Source: Candidatus Nanosynbacter sp. TM7-087 (GTDB taxonomy: Bacteria; Patescibacteriota; Saccharimonadia; Saccharimonadales; Saccharimonadaceae). Taken from it: 64,000 nt of DNA. The translations under genes were made by a program, and so were the position numbers. Shown in pieces: positions 1-7,493 of this stretch (position 1 is the first letter of the stretch; every line of letters starts with the position of its first letter). Under the pieces are notes generated by a model. The model ran no database searches and was not told the origin of the DNA. It worked only from the letters and a program-made list of their open reading frames with translations. Where the stretch lies: assembly GCF_022828365.1 (NCBI RefSeq), contig NZ_JAJQJU010000003.1, positions 1-64,000 on the forward strand, read 5' to 3'.

Positions 1-190
1 CCAATATTGCCTGAAGACCTGTTTCCTCGTCGGTGATTTTTTCATTAAGCTCGGTGGCTTGAGCTAGGTATTCTTCAATTTTTTTCTTGATTTCTAAAAC
101 AGAATTATAAGTTGACTCAATATCCTCAACTTTTGTCTTAGATTGATGTTGAAGCTCCTCTAACCTTTTACCGTAATCTCGTGCATTCAT
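1..190 (-). CDS. Coiled-coil protein, C-terminus beyond the window edge
   Basis: The gene starts at ATG 190-188, sharing one base with the TGA of the upstream mod gene (TGATG overlap), so translation is probably coupled. The 63 visible residues (MNARDYGKRLEELQHQ...) are rich in Glu, Lys, Gln and Leu with heptad-like spacing, which suggests a coiled coil. I do not recognise a family. Its place directly after a type III Mod gene makes an accessory protein of that restriction-modification system likely, with the Res helicase perhaps further left, outside the window. It could instead be the N-terminus of a larger protein. Confidence 0.6.
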   Translation of the reverse strand, partial: MNARDYGKRLEELQHQSKTKVEDIESTYNSVLEIKKKIEEYLAQATELNEKITDEETGLQAIL

Positions 191-2085
191 CACACCACCT
201 CCACCTCAACACCTTGCCGTTCGGCTTGCAGGAGTAGGTTTACTTTTAGATTTATGTCGTCACCGAAGGCTCGGTCGAGGATGATGATGGATGATGGTTT
301 AGTGGCGAGGATGGCTGTAAATAGCTCCTCTGTCATGGAGTACGCCAGGCAAATGACGAGCTTTTCGGGCGGGATGAAACAGAAGCTATCATACTGCTCA
401 ATCTTCGCCAATGGCGAGATGCCACGCTTGAGCAGGAGCTCGATTAGCAAGTCGTCATCGGTCGTGCCCTCCTCCAGCGGATCGAGATTGGCGAGCGCCT
501 GCTGGCGAATTTCCTCCGGGTCGGAAACCAGCTCGTTCCACTGCTTGAAATTGCTATCACCCACCCGATACGCCCGAAAGCCAAGGTCAAGCGGAGCATT
601 ACGAGATGCCAACCTGTCCGCCTGGTCAGCCCGGATTTTGGCACCCGCCCGACGGATACGCTCACGAGCAATGTCTGCGATGGTGTGGTAACCAGCTTTA
701 TACGCCTCCGACTTCTCGTCAGTCAGCTCAGGCAGCTGCACACAAATCCAACGACGGTTGCCACCATCTTCGGCATTAAGCTGGGCAACGGCATGAGCGG
801 TTGTGCCAGAGCCGGAGAAGAAATCAAGGATGATATCGTCGTTCGTCGTTCCCATTTCTATAGCCCTTTTGATAAGTCCTATTGGTTTGGGGAAATTAAA
901 AAACTTCTTGCCTTCAAATATCGATTTGACAGCAAGAGTACCTTTCTCAGTATTAACTTACTTATCACTCCAGACGCTTCTTGCCATTCTTGTAGTTTTT
1001 CTATATTTTTCAATTATTTGATAACCGCCATCTTGCATAGCTTTTGCCTTAATTTCTTTATTGAGAAACTTTTTAGCTTTTTCTTTTCCCCATCGCCATA
1101 CAGTATAAAAACCTTGAGATTCCTTTGGAAAAACTTCTACTGCATAGCCGTCATGTTTCTCAAGTGATATAGCGAACAAATCATTTTTATCCTTTTTCGT
1201 AGGATCTACAAAAAAGGGGTAGTAGAGATTTGGACGATTTATCTTATTAAAGGCAATGTTTCTATTTCTAAGTTCTCTAACTTCAAACCCGCCGTTTTCA
1301 TCACTATAAGGAAATTTTTTGCCTTCTTCCGTCAGGCTATTGATCTCATTAAGATACGACCTTTGATACACGAGCATATATTCATGCATCAGCGCCACGC
1401 CGCCATAGTCTCTACCCCTAGGATTGCCAACAACTGCTATCTCTGCTACAAAATTCTCCTCCCCGAATATCTCATTCATCATCAGTCGGAGATTGTGGAC
1501 TTCGTTGTCGTCGATCGAGACGAAGATGACGCCGTCTTGGCGGAGCAGGTTACGTGCCAGGAAGAGGCGTGGATACATCATGTTCAGCCAGTTGCTGTGC
1601 TTGTGTCCGCCGGTATTGGTACGCAAGCCATCGTCACGCACAACATTACCCTCATCATCAGTAATACCCGCTTCCTCCTCATAGCTACGGCGTGTCTGCT
1701 TGAAGTCATCATTGTAAATGAAATCATTGCCGGTATTGTAAGGCGGGTCGATATAGATCATCTTAACCTTGCCATAATACGCCTTGTGCAAAATCTTCAG
1801 CGTCGCCAGGTTGTCGCCCTCGATAAACATATTGCCCGTCGTATCCCAATCGACGGAATTCGCCCGGTCGAGGTGGAGCGTCTGGACAGTCTTCTCCTGG
1901 ATGGCAGCAAAGACGTCGCTCTTACCCTTCCAGCCAAGCCCATAGCGCTCACCCAAATCAACCGCCTCGCCCAGTGTCGACTGGAGTTTCTGCCAGTCAA
2001 TCTTACCTTCGGTGACCACCTCGGGGAAGAGCTGTACCAGCTTGTCAATTTGTTGTTGATGTATATTGTCGTTATAGCCGTTCAT
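190..2085 (-). pseudogene. mod: Type III restriction-modification DNA methyltransferase (Mod), interrupted by an in-frame TAA
   Basis: This is an adenine N6 methyltransferase of the beta class (DPPY motif before FxGxG), the modification and recognition subunit of a type III restriction system. Residues 1-375 carry the catalytic motif YIDPPYNTGND. Codon 376 is TAA (960-958). The same frame then continues without a shift through residues typical of Mod (FNFPKPIGLIKRAIE) into the AdoMet-binding motif DFFSGSGTTAH, to a TGA at 192-190. A single nonsense codon therefore separates catalysis from cofactor binding. An internal ATG at 855 could start only a 221-residue fragment. ATG 2085 is chosen because it follows the TAA of the upstream gene by one base; ATG 2103 is also possible. 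Without readthrough the enzyme should be inactive. Sequencing error, pseudogenisation or switchable inactivation are all possible. Confidence 0.88.
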
Positions 2086-2086
2086 T

Positions 2087-2392
2087 TTATTCGCCGCTCC
2101 CACCGTCTAGGCTTTCTTGCATGTATCGGTAGACCGTAGATACGATTTCTTTCACATCTTCGTTGATATTTTTATAGTACAACTTATCGTAGGCTTTGTC
2201 GCCATACTTGCGGATTGGATCGCTGATGAGAGCGTGAATAAACGACTGGGTTGCACCATCAACGCCTTTGAAATCTAATGTGACTTTTTTTCGCTGAGCT
2301 AGGGTTGGCATAATTTTGTTTACACGCAGCTCCTTAGCCTTTTCTTTATTCTCAGCAAACGAGCCGACAACTGGCTGTAAATGGATGATCAT
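2087..2392 (-). CDS. STAS-like domain protein (DUF4325 type)
   Basis: A 101-residue protein with the layout of STAS-like DUF4325 proteins: a short strand (MIIHLQPVVGSF), a central VTLDFKGVDGATQSFIHAL segment and a C-terminal helix. STAS domains act as partners of anti-sigma-type kinases. Its ATG overlaps the stop of the upstream HATPase gene by four bases (ATGA, 2389-2392), which supports a functional pair. The stop codon lies one base before the mod start, so all three genes are probably one mRNA. The family call is from the sequence pattern; binding to the HATPase is inferred from pairing. Confidence 0.75.
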   Translation of the reverse strand: MIIHLQPVVGSFAENKEKAKELRVNKIMPTLAQRKKVTLDFKGVDGATQSFIHALISDPIRKYGDKAYDKLYYKNINEDVKEIVSTVYRYMQESLDGGSGE

Positions 2393-3354
2393 ATAAAATT
2401 TGGCCTCCTGTATTTTATTCTCTTTCGTTCACGAATCGCTTCGCCGTATACGCTGCCAATATGAGACATGATTGCTTTAAACTCTGGTGTGTTATCCAGC
2501 GCGATGTCTACAGCAACTAGCGTGCCGTGAAAATCTCCCAAATCATTAGTCCGCCTACTATTGTCGCGAAACGGGTCGGCGTATAATGTAATCGATTTTT
2601 GGTCGGTCCTATTTTTCAGCAGCGTATATTCTGCCTTGCCGCTGTATATCGTAAAATAACTGCGGGTAATCTTGGCAATTGATTTAATAAAAAACAATCC
2701 GGCACCAGCATTTTCACTCGTACCACCCTCTCGCGAAGTTGTTCCTGTTATGCCCGGAGTAAGACTGTACCGTACCGCTTCCAGATCATCTTTTGGATGC
2801 CACGTCTCGTTCATGCTTTTCCAGATTCCTATACCGGTATCACAGATGGCGATACTGACTTTATTCGTTTTTTTATAGTATTGCGCGGCAACGATAGCGC
2901 CGCACTTCGCGTTAGCATGCTCTAAAACATTGCGCACCAGTTCGCCAATAATATATTTGATAACCATCGCGTCCTTTTCCGGCAGGTGCAGCAATGGTAT
3001 CATTTCGGCGATAAAATAAGATTGGTCTTCGGGTGTTTTTATGACAGTTAGCGGCACAAATCGCCCAGCTGCTTCTTTTTCTTGATATATAAATGGCGAT
3101 ACTGTGCTTGCTAAGCTGTAAAGCCCCATTCTATCAAGATAAATACCGGTAGCTGGGACTGTACCAATAATTTTCGTTTTATTCTTACCAACTTGCATGG
3201 CCAAAGCAGCCACCAAGGCAAGGTTAGCCGGGTGAACTGTTATCCATTTATCGTGCGTCGCAATTTCTAGCTCTTTAGGTTTAGACCAATCAATAGACCG
3301 CAAAAAGGTTTGTATATTGCGCAAGTTCCCCTGATTCGACAGAAATACCCTCAT
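2389..3354 (-). CDS. HATPase_c (GHKL) ATP-binding protein, first gene of the restriction-modification operon
   Basis: The 321-residue product has the Bergerat ATP-binding fold in its C-terminal half: N box ELVRNVLEHA, G1 box ICDTGIGI and G2 box GAGLFFIKSIAK. No dimerisation/phosphoacceptor His domain or transmembrane segment is seen, so it looks like an anti-sigma-type or signalling ATPase rather than a sensor kinase. The frame is open further upstream to 3393, but ATG 3354 is chosen because a TTGACA...TATACT promoter ends nine bases before it and an upstream start would lie inside that promoter. It is followed by DUF4325 with an ATGA overlap. Such HATPase plus STAS-like pairs occur beside methyltransferase genes; their role is not established. 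Confidence 0.8.
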   Translation of the reverse strand: MRVFLSNQGNLRNIQTFLRSIDWSKPKELEIATHDKWITVHPANLALVAALAMQVGKNKTKIIGTVPATGIYLDRMGLYSLASTVSPFIYQEKEAAGRFVPLTVIKTPEDQSYFIAEMIPLLHLPEKDAMVIKYIIGELVRNVLEHANAKCGAIVAAQYYKKTNKVSIAICDTGIGIWKSMNETWHPKDDLEAVRYSLTPGITGTTSREGGTSENAGAGLFFIKSIAKITRSYFTIYSGKAEYTLLKNRTDQKSITLYADPFRDNSRRTNDLGDFHGTLVAVDIALDNTPEFKAIMSHIGSVYGEAIRERKRIKYRRPNFI

Positions 3355-3363
3355 ACTATAAAC

Positions 3364-3408
3364 AGTATACCCGTAGGATACATTTCTTGTCAATATGTAT
3401 CCTACGGG
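3364..3408 (-). promoter_or_regulatory. Promoter with a perfect 14-bp palindromic operator
   Basis: A perfect inverted repeat, CCCGTAGGATACAT (3370-3383) and ATGTATCCTACGGG (3395-3408), is separated by 11 bp. On the minus strand the -35 TTGACA (3393-3388) lies in the spacer between the arms and the -10 TATACT (3369-3364) directly follows one arm, with an 18-bp spacing. A dimeric repressor bound here would block the promoter of the restriction-modification operon. No T-run follows, so a terminator is unlikely. Confidence 0.75.
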
Positions 3409-3423
3409 GAAATATACGTAATT

Positions 3424-4068
3424 TTATGTAATTGACTTGTACGAATGCTTTGTCAATATAATATGGTCAACCAAACTAATTCCTAACAGTTCACCCGCCT
3501 AGCGTAAACGGTGCGTTACTTCCCGGTCTGCTTGACTCGCCTCCAAACTCCCGCTCGGATGATTATGTGCCACGATGATGCTGGCGGCACGATCGGCGAT
3601 GGCGTCGGCGAAAACCTCGCGCGGGTGTACCAGACTGGCCGTCAACGTACCGATAGTCACCACCCGCTTGACAATCAAACGATTCGCACCGTCCAGTGTC
3701 AGGCAAACAAAATATTCCTGCTTTTTGTCGCGAATGTCAGCCAGTAGCTCGACCGCCTTTTCTGGACTGTAGATGATTGGCTGGTCGCTGTCCAGCAAGC
3801 ACCGCCGCGCCAGTTCCAAACTCGCCAAAATCACCGAGATTTTCGCTTCACCCAAGCCAACCACGCTACGCAGATCATCATACGAAACATCACCGCCCTT
3901 TTGACGCAAAATTTTCAACACCTCGCGCGCAATCTTGCCGACATCAGCCCGAGCATTACCGCTGCCAATAATCGCCATCAACAGCTCCAAGTCGCTCAGC
4001 CGCGCCGTACCGTAACGTGCCAACTTCTCACGGGGACGATCAATTTTCGGCTTGTCGAGCACTTTCAT
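3424..4068 (-). pseudogene. radC: RadC/JAB-domain protein, interrupted by an in-frame TAG near the C-terminus
   Basis: A RadC family protein (helix-hairpin-helix region, then an MPN/JAB metalloprotease-like domain). The metal motif is intact before the stop: VAHNHPSG followed by SQADRE. Codon 190 is TAG (3501-3499). The frame continues for 24 more residues (AGELLGISLVDHIILTKHSY...) to TAA at 3426-3424, and these match the normal RadC C-terminus (LLGI..LDHIII). The visible 189-residue product is thus shortened by one nonsense codon, but keeps its metal ligands and may still fold. The start has a TATAAT six bases upstream and no Shine-Dalgarno site. Confidence 0.85.
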
Positions 4069-4074
4069 AGTTTC

Positions 4075-4080
4075 ATTATA
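4075..4080 (-). promoter_or_regulatory. -10 element for leaderless radC mRNA
   Basis: TATAAT on the minus strand, six bases before the radC ATG. Transcription would start at or within a base or two of the ATG. One of about sixteen such arrangements in the window. Confidence 0.6.
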
Positions 4081-4165
4081 TCAGGCTTTAACTATTCATC
4101 AGCTGCCAATCTTCGCGCTATCATTTCGCGCAGCCCTATTTATCGCTTACACCACGCAAAGATCA

Positions 4166-6109
4166 TCAGCTATTCGGAATCGCTCTAGCTTGTCGGCCGC
4201 GCGCCACACACATCGCCACCACCAACACACCAACCAGCCGCGATACCAATGATGAGTCATCCGCAGCCGATTGAGTCATTGTCACCAACCCCTCTTCTGG
4301 ATTTAGCGGACTATCGTCTGACCATAAACCAGATGATGGATGGGTATTCATCAGCAAACCATCACCATTCGCGACACTTTCTTCGCCATTATAGACACAA
4401 TCATCCAGAATATCGTTAAGTTCTGCTCGCTCTCCGGACAAGTTGATGCCTGATTTTATGTCACTAACATCCATAATTACACTTTCAATTTCATCATCAC
4501 TGCGCAGCAAATCGCTTTTTTCCGATATTTTCACAAACTCCTCACGAAGCACGAGACATTCCTCTGGAATTTTCGTTGCCACCTCGTCCGACTCAACATC
4601 AAGTGTTGGCTCAATAATCGGTGAGGTGGAAATAATTACTTGTTCCACTGACTCAGAGTCATCAGTTTCTTCACGCACTGTAATCGTTTCTACCGGCAGT
4701 GCAATCGTCATTGCTTCAGCAGAAGACGCTTCCGACTCTACTACTGGGGACTCCTGCCGTTCGATAAAGAAAACCGCATCTTCTTCAGCCCAAAAATCAT
4801 TATCCTTACCATGACTACGCTCTATCGCCGTACCACTATAGTCAAGTTGCTCAATTGACAAGACCTGTGTATCAGTGAAAATTTGATCCGCCGCCAATAT
4901 GTCAATCTCCTCGTTTGGAGGATCAACCTTAGCTTCATCAACTATTGCGGTATCAACCAGCCGCTCATTATCAACAATGTCAGTCGATTCGACAGAATTA
5001 TTATAATCCGGCGTCGCATCTATATTAATCTCGTTAGATTGAATGTATACTGGTGCTTTCGTACCAGAATTGTCAATTGGTACCGTAATCGCAGATTTAT
5101 TCGCCCCTACTGCATCAAATTGTGCCGCCAAGTGCTGCTGCTCGGAAATTGATGTAAAAGCACTTTCATCATTTTCTGCTTCTCGGCTCGGCTCAGACTC
5201 TACAGCCTTAGCAGCAATCTTATTATCGCTAGCCGCAGGGTAAACAGTTTCATGTTCCAGCGAATTGCTATTATCATCAACGGTTTGGGTGTTCTTATCT
5301 ATCACTACCGATACCGGCGCATTTTCCGTCTTTGTCGGCGCATCTAAGGACTCTGGTGCCGGCTTCTTGCTGTCATTATGCACTGCGTCAGAAATAGAAT
5401 CAATAATGTGCGGCTTCATCTCCACCGAAGGGCTGACCGCCCCTATCTTCTCAATGCCCACATCCTCGCCCGAAGCTTCAACCGCCTGGTTAGTCGAAGT
5501 TTTATCTTCTCGTTCCTGCGGTATAAGTTTCTCAGTTGACTTATTTGTTTTAGTTGTCAAATCTATGGGCTTAGCCTCTGATACCACTGGCTCAGGTGCT
5601 TTTTTAATAATAGGCTCTTGATAATCGGTAGACTCTGAATATCCCGCCAACACCAATTCTCCGCGTCCATTTTCATCCAGACTATCGAAATCATCTGGAG
5701 CCAATAGTCTATCCAAATAGCTTTGTTTTGGTGTCATTTCCAACAAATTAGGAATCGCCTCTTCATCCGCAGAATTCATATCATCAGATACATTCTCCTG
5801 TCTTTCCGACTCCTGTTTCATGACTAACGCCTGAGGTTTTACGCACTGACTAAGAAATGAGCAGCCAACACATGTCGCACATGCCGTTTGACCAATTGAC
5901 GCTGATACTTTCTCGGTAGAAGGTAACTCTGCTTCACCGCTAGCTACCGCCACCAAATCAAACCGACCTACACCATCAGTCACTTCTTCACCAACACTAG
6001 ACGAAAAATCCTCGCTAATATTGCCATCTCTCAGCGACAAAAACACATCAAAATCATCACCGTCAATTACTGTCGATGATAATTCTACTGTAGTCGTCAC
6101 CCCAATCAT
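4166..6109 (-). CDS. Large acidic, probably disordered protein with an N-terminal Cys cluster and C-terminal membrane anchor
   Basis: The 647-residue product is dominated by Asp, Glu, Ser, Thr and Val and looks intrinsically disordered. Cysteines at residues 77, 80, 83 and 89 form CX2CX2CX5C (CATCVGCSFLSQC), spacing that could hold an Fe-S cluster but does not match the classic ferredoxin CX2CX2CX3CP. The last 30 residues contain one hydrophobic segment (LVSRLVGVLVVAMCVA) followed by RGRQAR, like a tail anchor. Its ATG overlaps the stop of the flavin reductase gene (ATGA, 6106-6109), the fourth gene of the nrd operon. I infer a membrane-tethered electron carrier or scaffold for the reductase. 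No family is recognised. Confidence 0.7.
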   Translation of the reverse strand: MIGVTTTVELSSTVIDGDDFDVFLSLRDGNISEDFSSSVGEEVTDGVGRFDLVAVASGEAELPSTEKVSASIGQTACATCVGCSFLSQCVKPQALVMKQESERQENVSDDMNSADEEAIPNLLEMTPKQSYLDRLLAPDDFDSLDENGRGELVLAGYSESTDYQEPIIKKAPEPVVSEAKPIDLTTKTNKSTEKLIPQEREDKTSTNQAVEASGEDVGIEKIGAVSPSVEMKPHIIDSISDAVHNDSKKPAPESLDAPTKTENAPVSVVIDKNTQTVDDNSNSLEHETVYPAASDNKIAAKAVESEPSREAENDESAFTSISEQQHLAAQFDAVGANKSAITVPIDNSGTKAPVYIQSNEINIDATPDYNNSVESTDIVDNERLVDTAIVDEAKVDPPNEEIDILAADQIFTDTQVLSIEQLDYSGTAIERSHGKDNDFWAEEDAVFFIERQESPVVESEASSAEAMTIALPVETITVREETDDSESVEQVIISTSPIIEPTLDVESDEVATKIPEECLVLREEFVKISEKSDLLRSDDEIESVIMDVSDIKSGINLSGERAELNDILDDCVYNGEESVANGDGLLMNTHPSSGLWSDDSPLNPEEGLVTMTQSAADDSSLVSRLVGVLVVAMCVARGRQARAIPNS

Positions 6110-6768
6110 TGCTCAAAAAATGTCTCCGTTGAAATTTTCAATTCATTCACACCGGCGGCGGATAATTTTTGCCAAACATCTCTAACAAACGGCAAACTTC
6201 CACAGACCAAAAAATGCGCATCTTCTGGCGTTTCATGAACAATTTTTTCCACATTAAATCGACCATTAAACCAACCATCTTTTTCCTCAATCTGCTGGCG
6301 AGTACTAAACTTCTTCACTTTAATATTTGACGCCGCTAGCTCATTTTCAAAAACCATATATTCTGGCGATTTTTGGCTAAAATATAAAAACGTCGGCTGA
6401 CTAGAACTTGCCATAACGCTCCAAATTGGACTAAGTCCGCAGCCCGCAGCAATTCCGACCAAAGGACTTTCTGTTTGCGGATTAAAATCGCCATAAGCGT
6501 GGCTAGTTTGTAATTTATCGCCAACATTCCGTGAACATAAATAGCTAGAAAATTCGCCACCAACATTCTTCACGGTAATTGACATTAGCTCATCGTCAGG
6601 AGTAGAAGAAATGCTATAAGCCTTCCCTTCACGCACGCTGCTGCCATCAATAAAAACCGTAATATATTGTCCGGCGGTAAAGTCAAACGGTCGCGCAAAA
6701 TATAACGTCTTCACTTCAGGATTTTCCTGACGGACGCGCACAATTTCAACCTCTAATGAATCACGCAT
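6106..6768 (-). CDS. Ferredoxin-NADP reductase-like FAD/NAD(P)-binding oxidoreductase
   Basis: The 220-residue product has the FNR two-domain layout. An FAD-binding beta barrel carries KAYSISSTP (equivalent of RxYS). A NAD(P)-binding domain carries GIAAGCGLSP and HFLVCGSLPFVRDVW, and the end ISTETFFEQ resembles the aromatic/Glu C-terminus of the family. It would move electrons between NAD(P)H and a small iron-sulfur or flavin carrier. It overlaps nrdG by 16 bases and the next gene by four, so it is part of the anaerobic ribonucleotide reductase operon. I infer that it supplies the electrons NrdG needs to cleave S-adenosylmethionine. Confidence 0.85.
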   Translation of the reverse strand: MRDSLEVEIVRVRQENPEVKTLYFARPFDFTAGQYITVFIDGSSVREGKAYSISSTPDDELMSITVKNVGGEFSSYLCSRNVGDKLQTSHAYGDFNPQTESPLVGIAAGCGLSPIWSVMASSSQPTFLYFSQKSPEYMVFENELAASNIKVKKFSTRQQIEEKDGWFNGRFNVEKIVHETPEDAHFLVCGSLPFVRDVWQKLSAAGVNELKISTETFFEQ

Positions 6769-7493
6769 TCTCCAACGTACCTTTCCATTATTTTCTGAGC
6801 TTCTCTAAATTCTTCATCAGTAAAAGTGTGGTAATTCGCAAACTTTGGACTAATTGTCGTGCCAGTGCGAAAATGTTGCAAGGCAAATCTCTTCGCGCCC
6901 TTAACCAGCTCGCCAATCTTCTCAAAATCGCTAACTTCCAATTGCTCGCGGACAATCGTCGTACGGAATTCGTGATCAATTCCCGAATCAATCATCAACC
7001 GAACATTCTCCTTGATCGCTTCCAAATCAATCGGTCGCGCCGCAATTTCAACATATTTTTCCAGCGGACCTTTTACATCCATCGCAATAAAGTCAATCAG
7101 TCCTTCTCCAACCATTCCGCGAACTATATCTGGATGCGTGCCGTTGGTGTCCAATTTAATATCAAAACCAAGTTTCTTAATCATCCGACATAACTCCGGC
7201 AAATCTTCGTTTACCGTTGGCTCACCGCCAGAAATCACCACGCCATCCAGTCGACCAACTCGCGATTTTAGAAATATCATCACTTCATCAACTGGAATAC
7301 TCGGTGCCAACCGTTCAGGTAAAACAAGTTCAGGATTATGACAATAGCCGCACCGCATATTGCAACCAGAGAGAAACAGAGCTGCCGCCACGTACCCTGG
7401 ATAATCCACGAGCGACAGCTTCTGAATTCCACCAATTGATACCTTAAGCTGCCGCGACGGCGCCAAGTCGCTGGTGTTCGGCGGCATCGTCAT
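6753..7493 (-). CDS. nrdG: Anaerobic ribonucleotide reductase activating protein (radical SAM)
   Basis: A 246-residue radical SAM enzyme that installs the glycyl radical on NrdD. The cluster motif CNMRCGYC (CX3CX2C) follows LVDYPGYVAAALFLSGC, and VVISGGEPT provides the SAM-binding GGE. It is longer than E. coli NrdG and resembles the NrdG/PflA-like forms found in anaerobes. The gene overlaps the end of nrdD by 50 bases and the start of the flavin reductase gene by 16, so the operon is strongly coupled. ATG 7487 (third codon) is an alternative start. Confidence 0.92.
   Translation of the reverse strand: MTMPPNTSDLAPSRQLKVSIGGIQKLSLVDYPGYVAAALFLSGCNMRCGYCHNPELVLPERLAPSIPVDEVMIFLKSRVGRLDGVVISGGEPTVNEDLPELCRMIKKLGFDIKLDTNGTHPDIVRGMVGEGLIDFIAMDVKGPLEKYVEIAARPIDLEAIKENVRLMIDSGIDHEFRTTIVREQLEVSDFEKIGELVKGAKRFALQHFRTGTTISPKFANYHTFTDEEFREAQKIMERYVGECVIH

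Noticed and set aside
190-2085. Recoding (alternative genetic code) as an explanation for in-frame stops
   Set aside because: TAA, TAG and TGA all end other genes at conserved C-termini here, so no stop is reassigned; the two interrupted genes carry different stop codons.
1363-2139. Long open frame on the plus strand opposite mod
   Set aside because: It lies fully opposite a gene with conserved methyltransferase motifs and encodes no recognisable domain.
3432-3462. Rightward promoter TTGACT...TATAAT
   Set aside because: Spacing is 19 bp and no rightward gene follows; the sequence is the end of the interrupted radC frame.
4443-5621. Plus-strand frames inside the acidic protein gene (4443-4814 and 5265-5621)
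   Set aside because: Ser/Thr-rich shadow frames caused by the Asp/Glu-rich codons of the real minus-strand gene; the real gene is coupled to the nrd operon.
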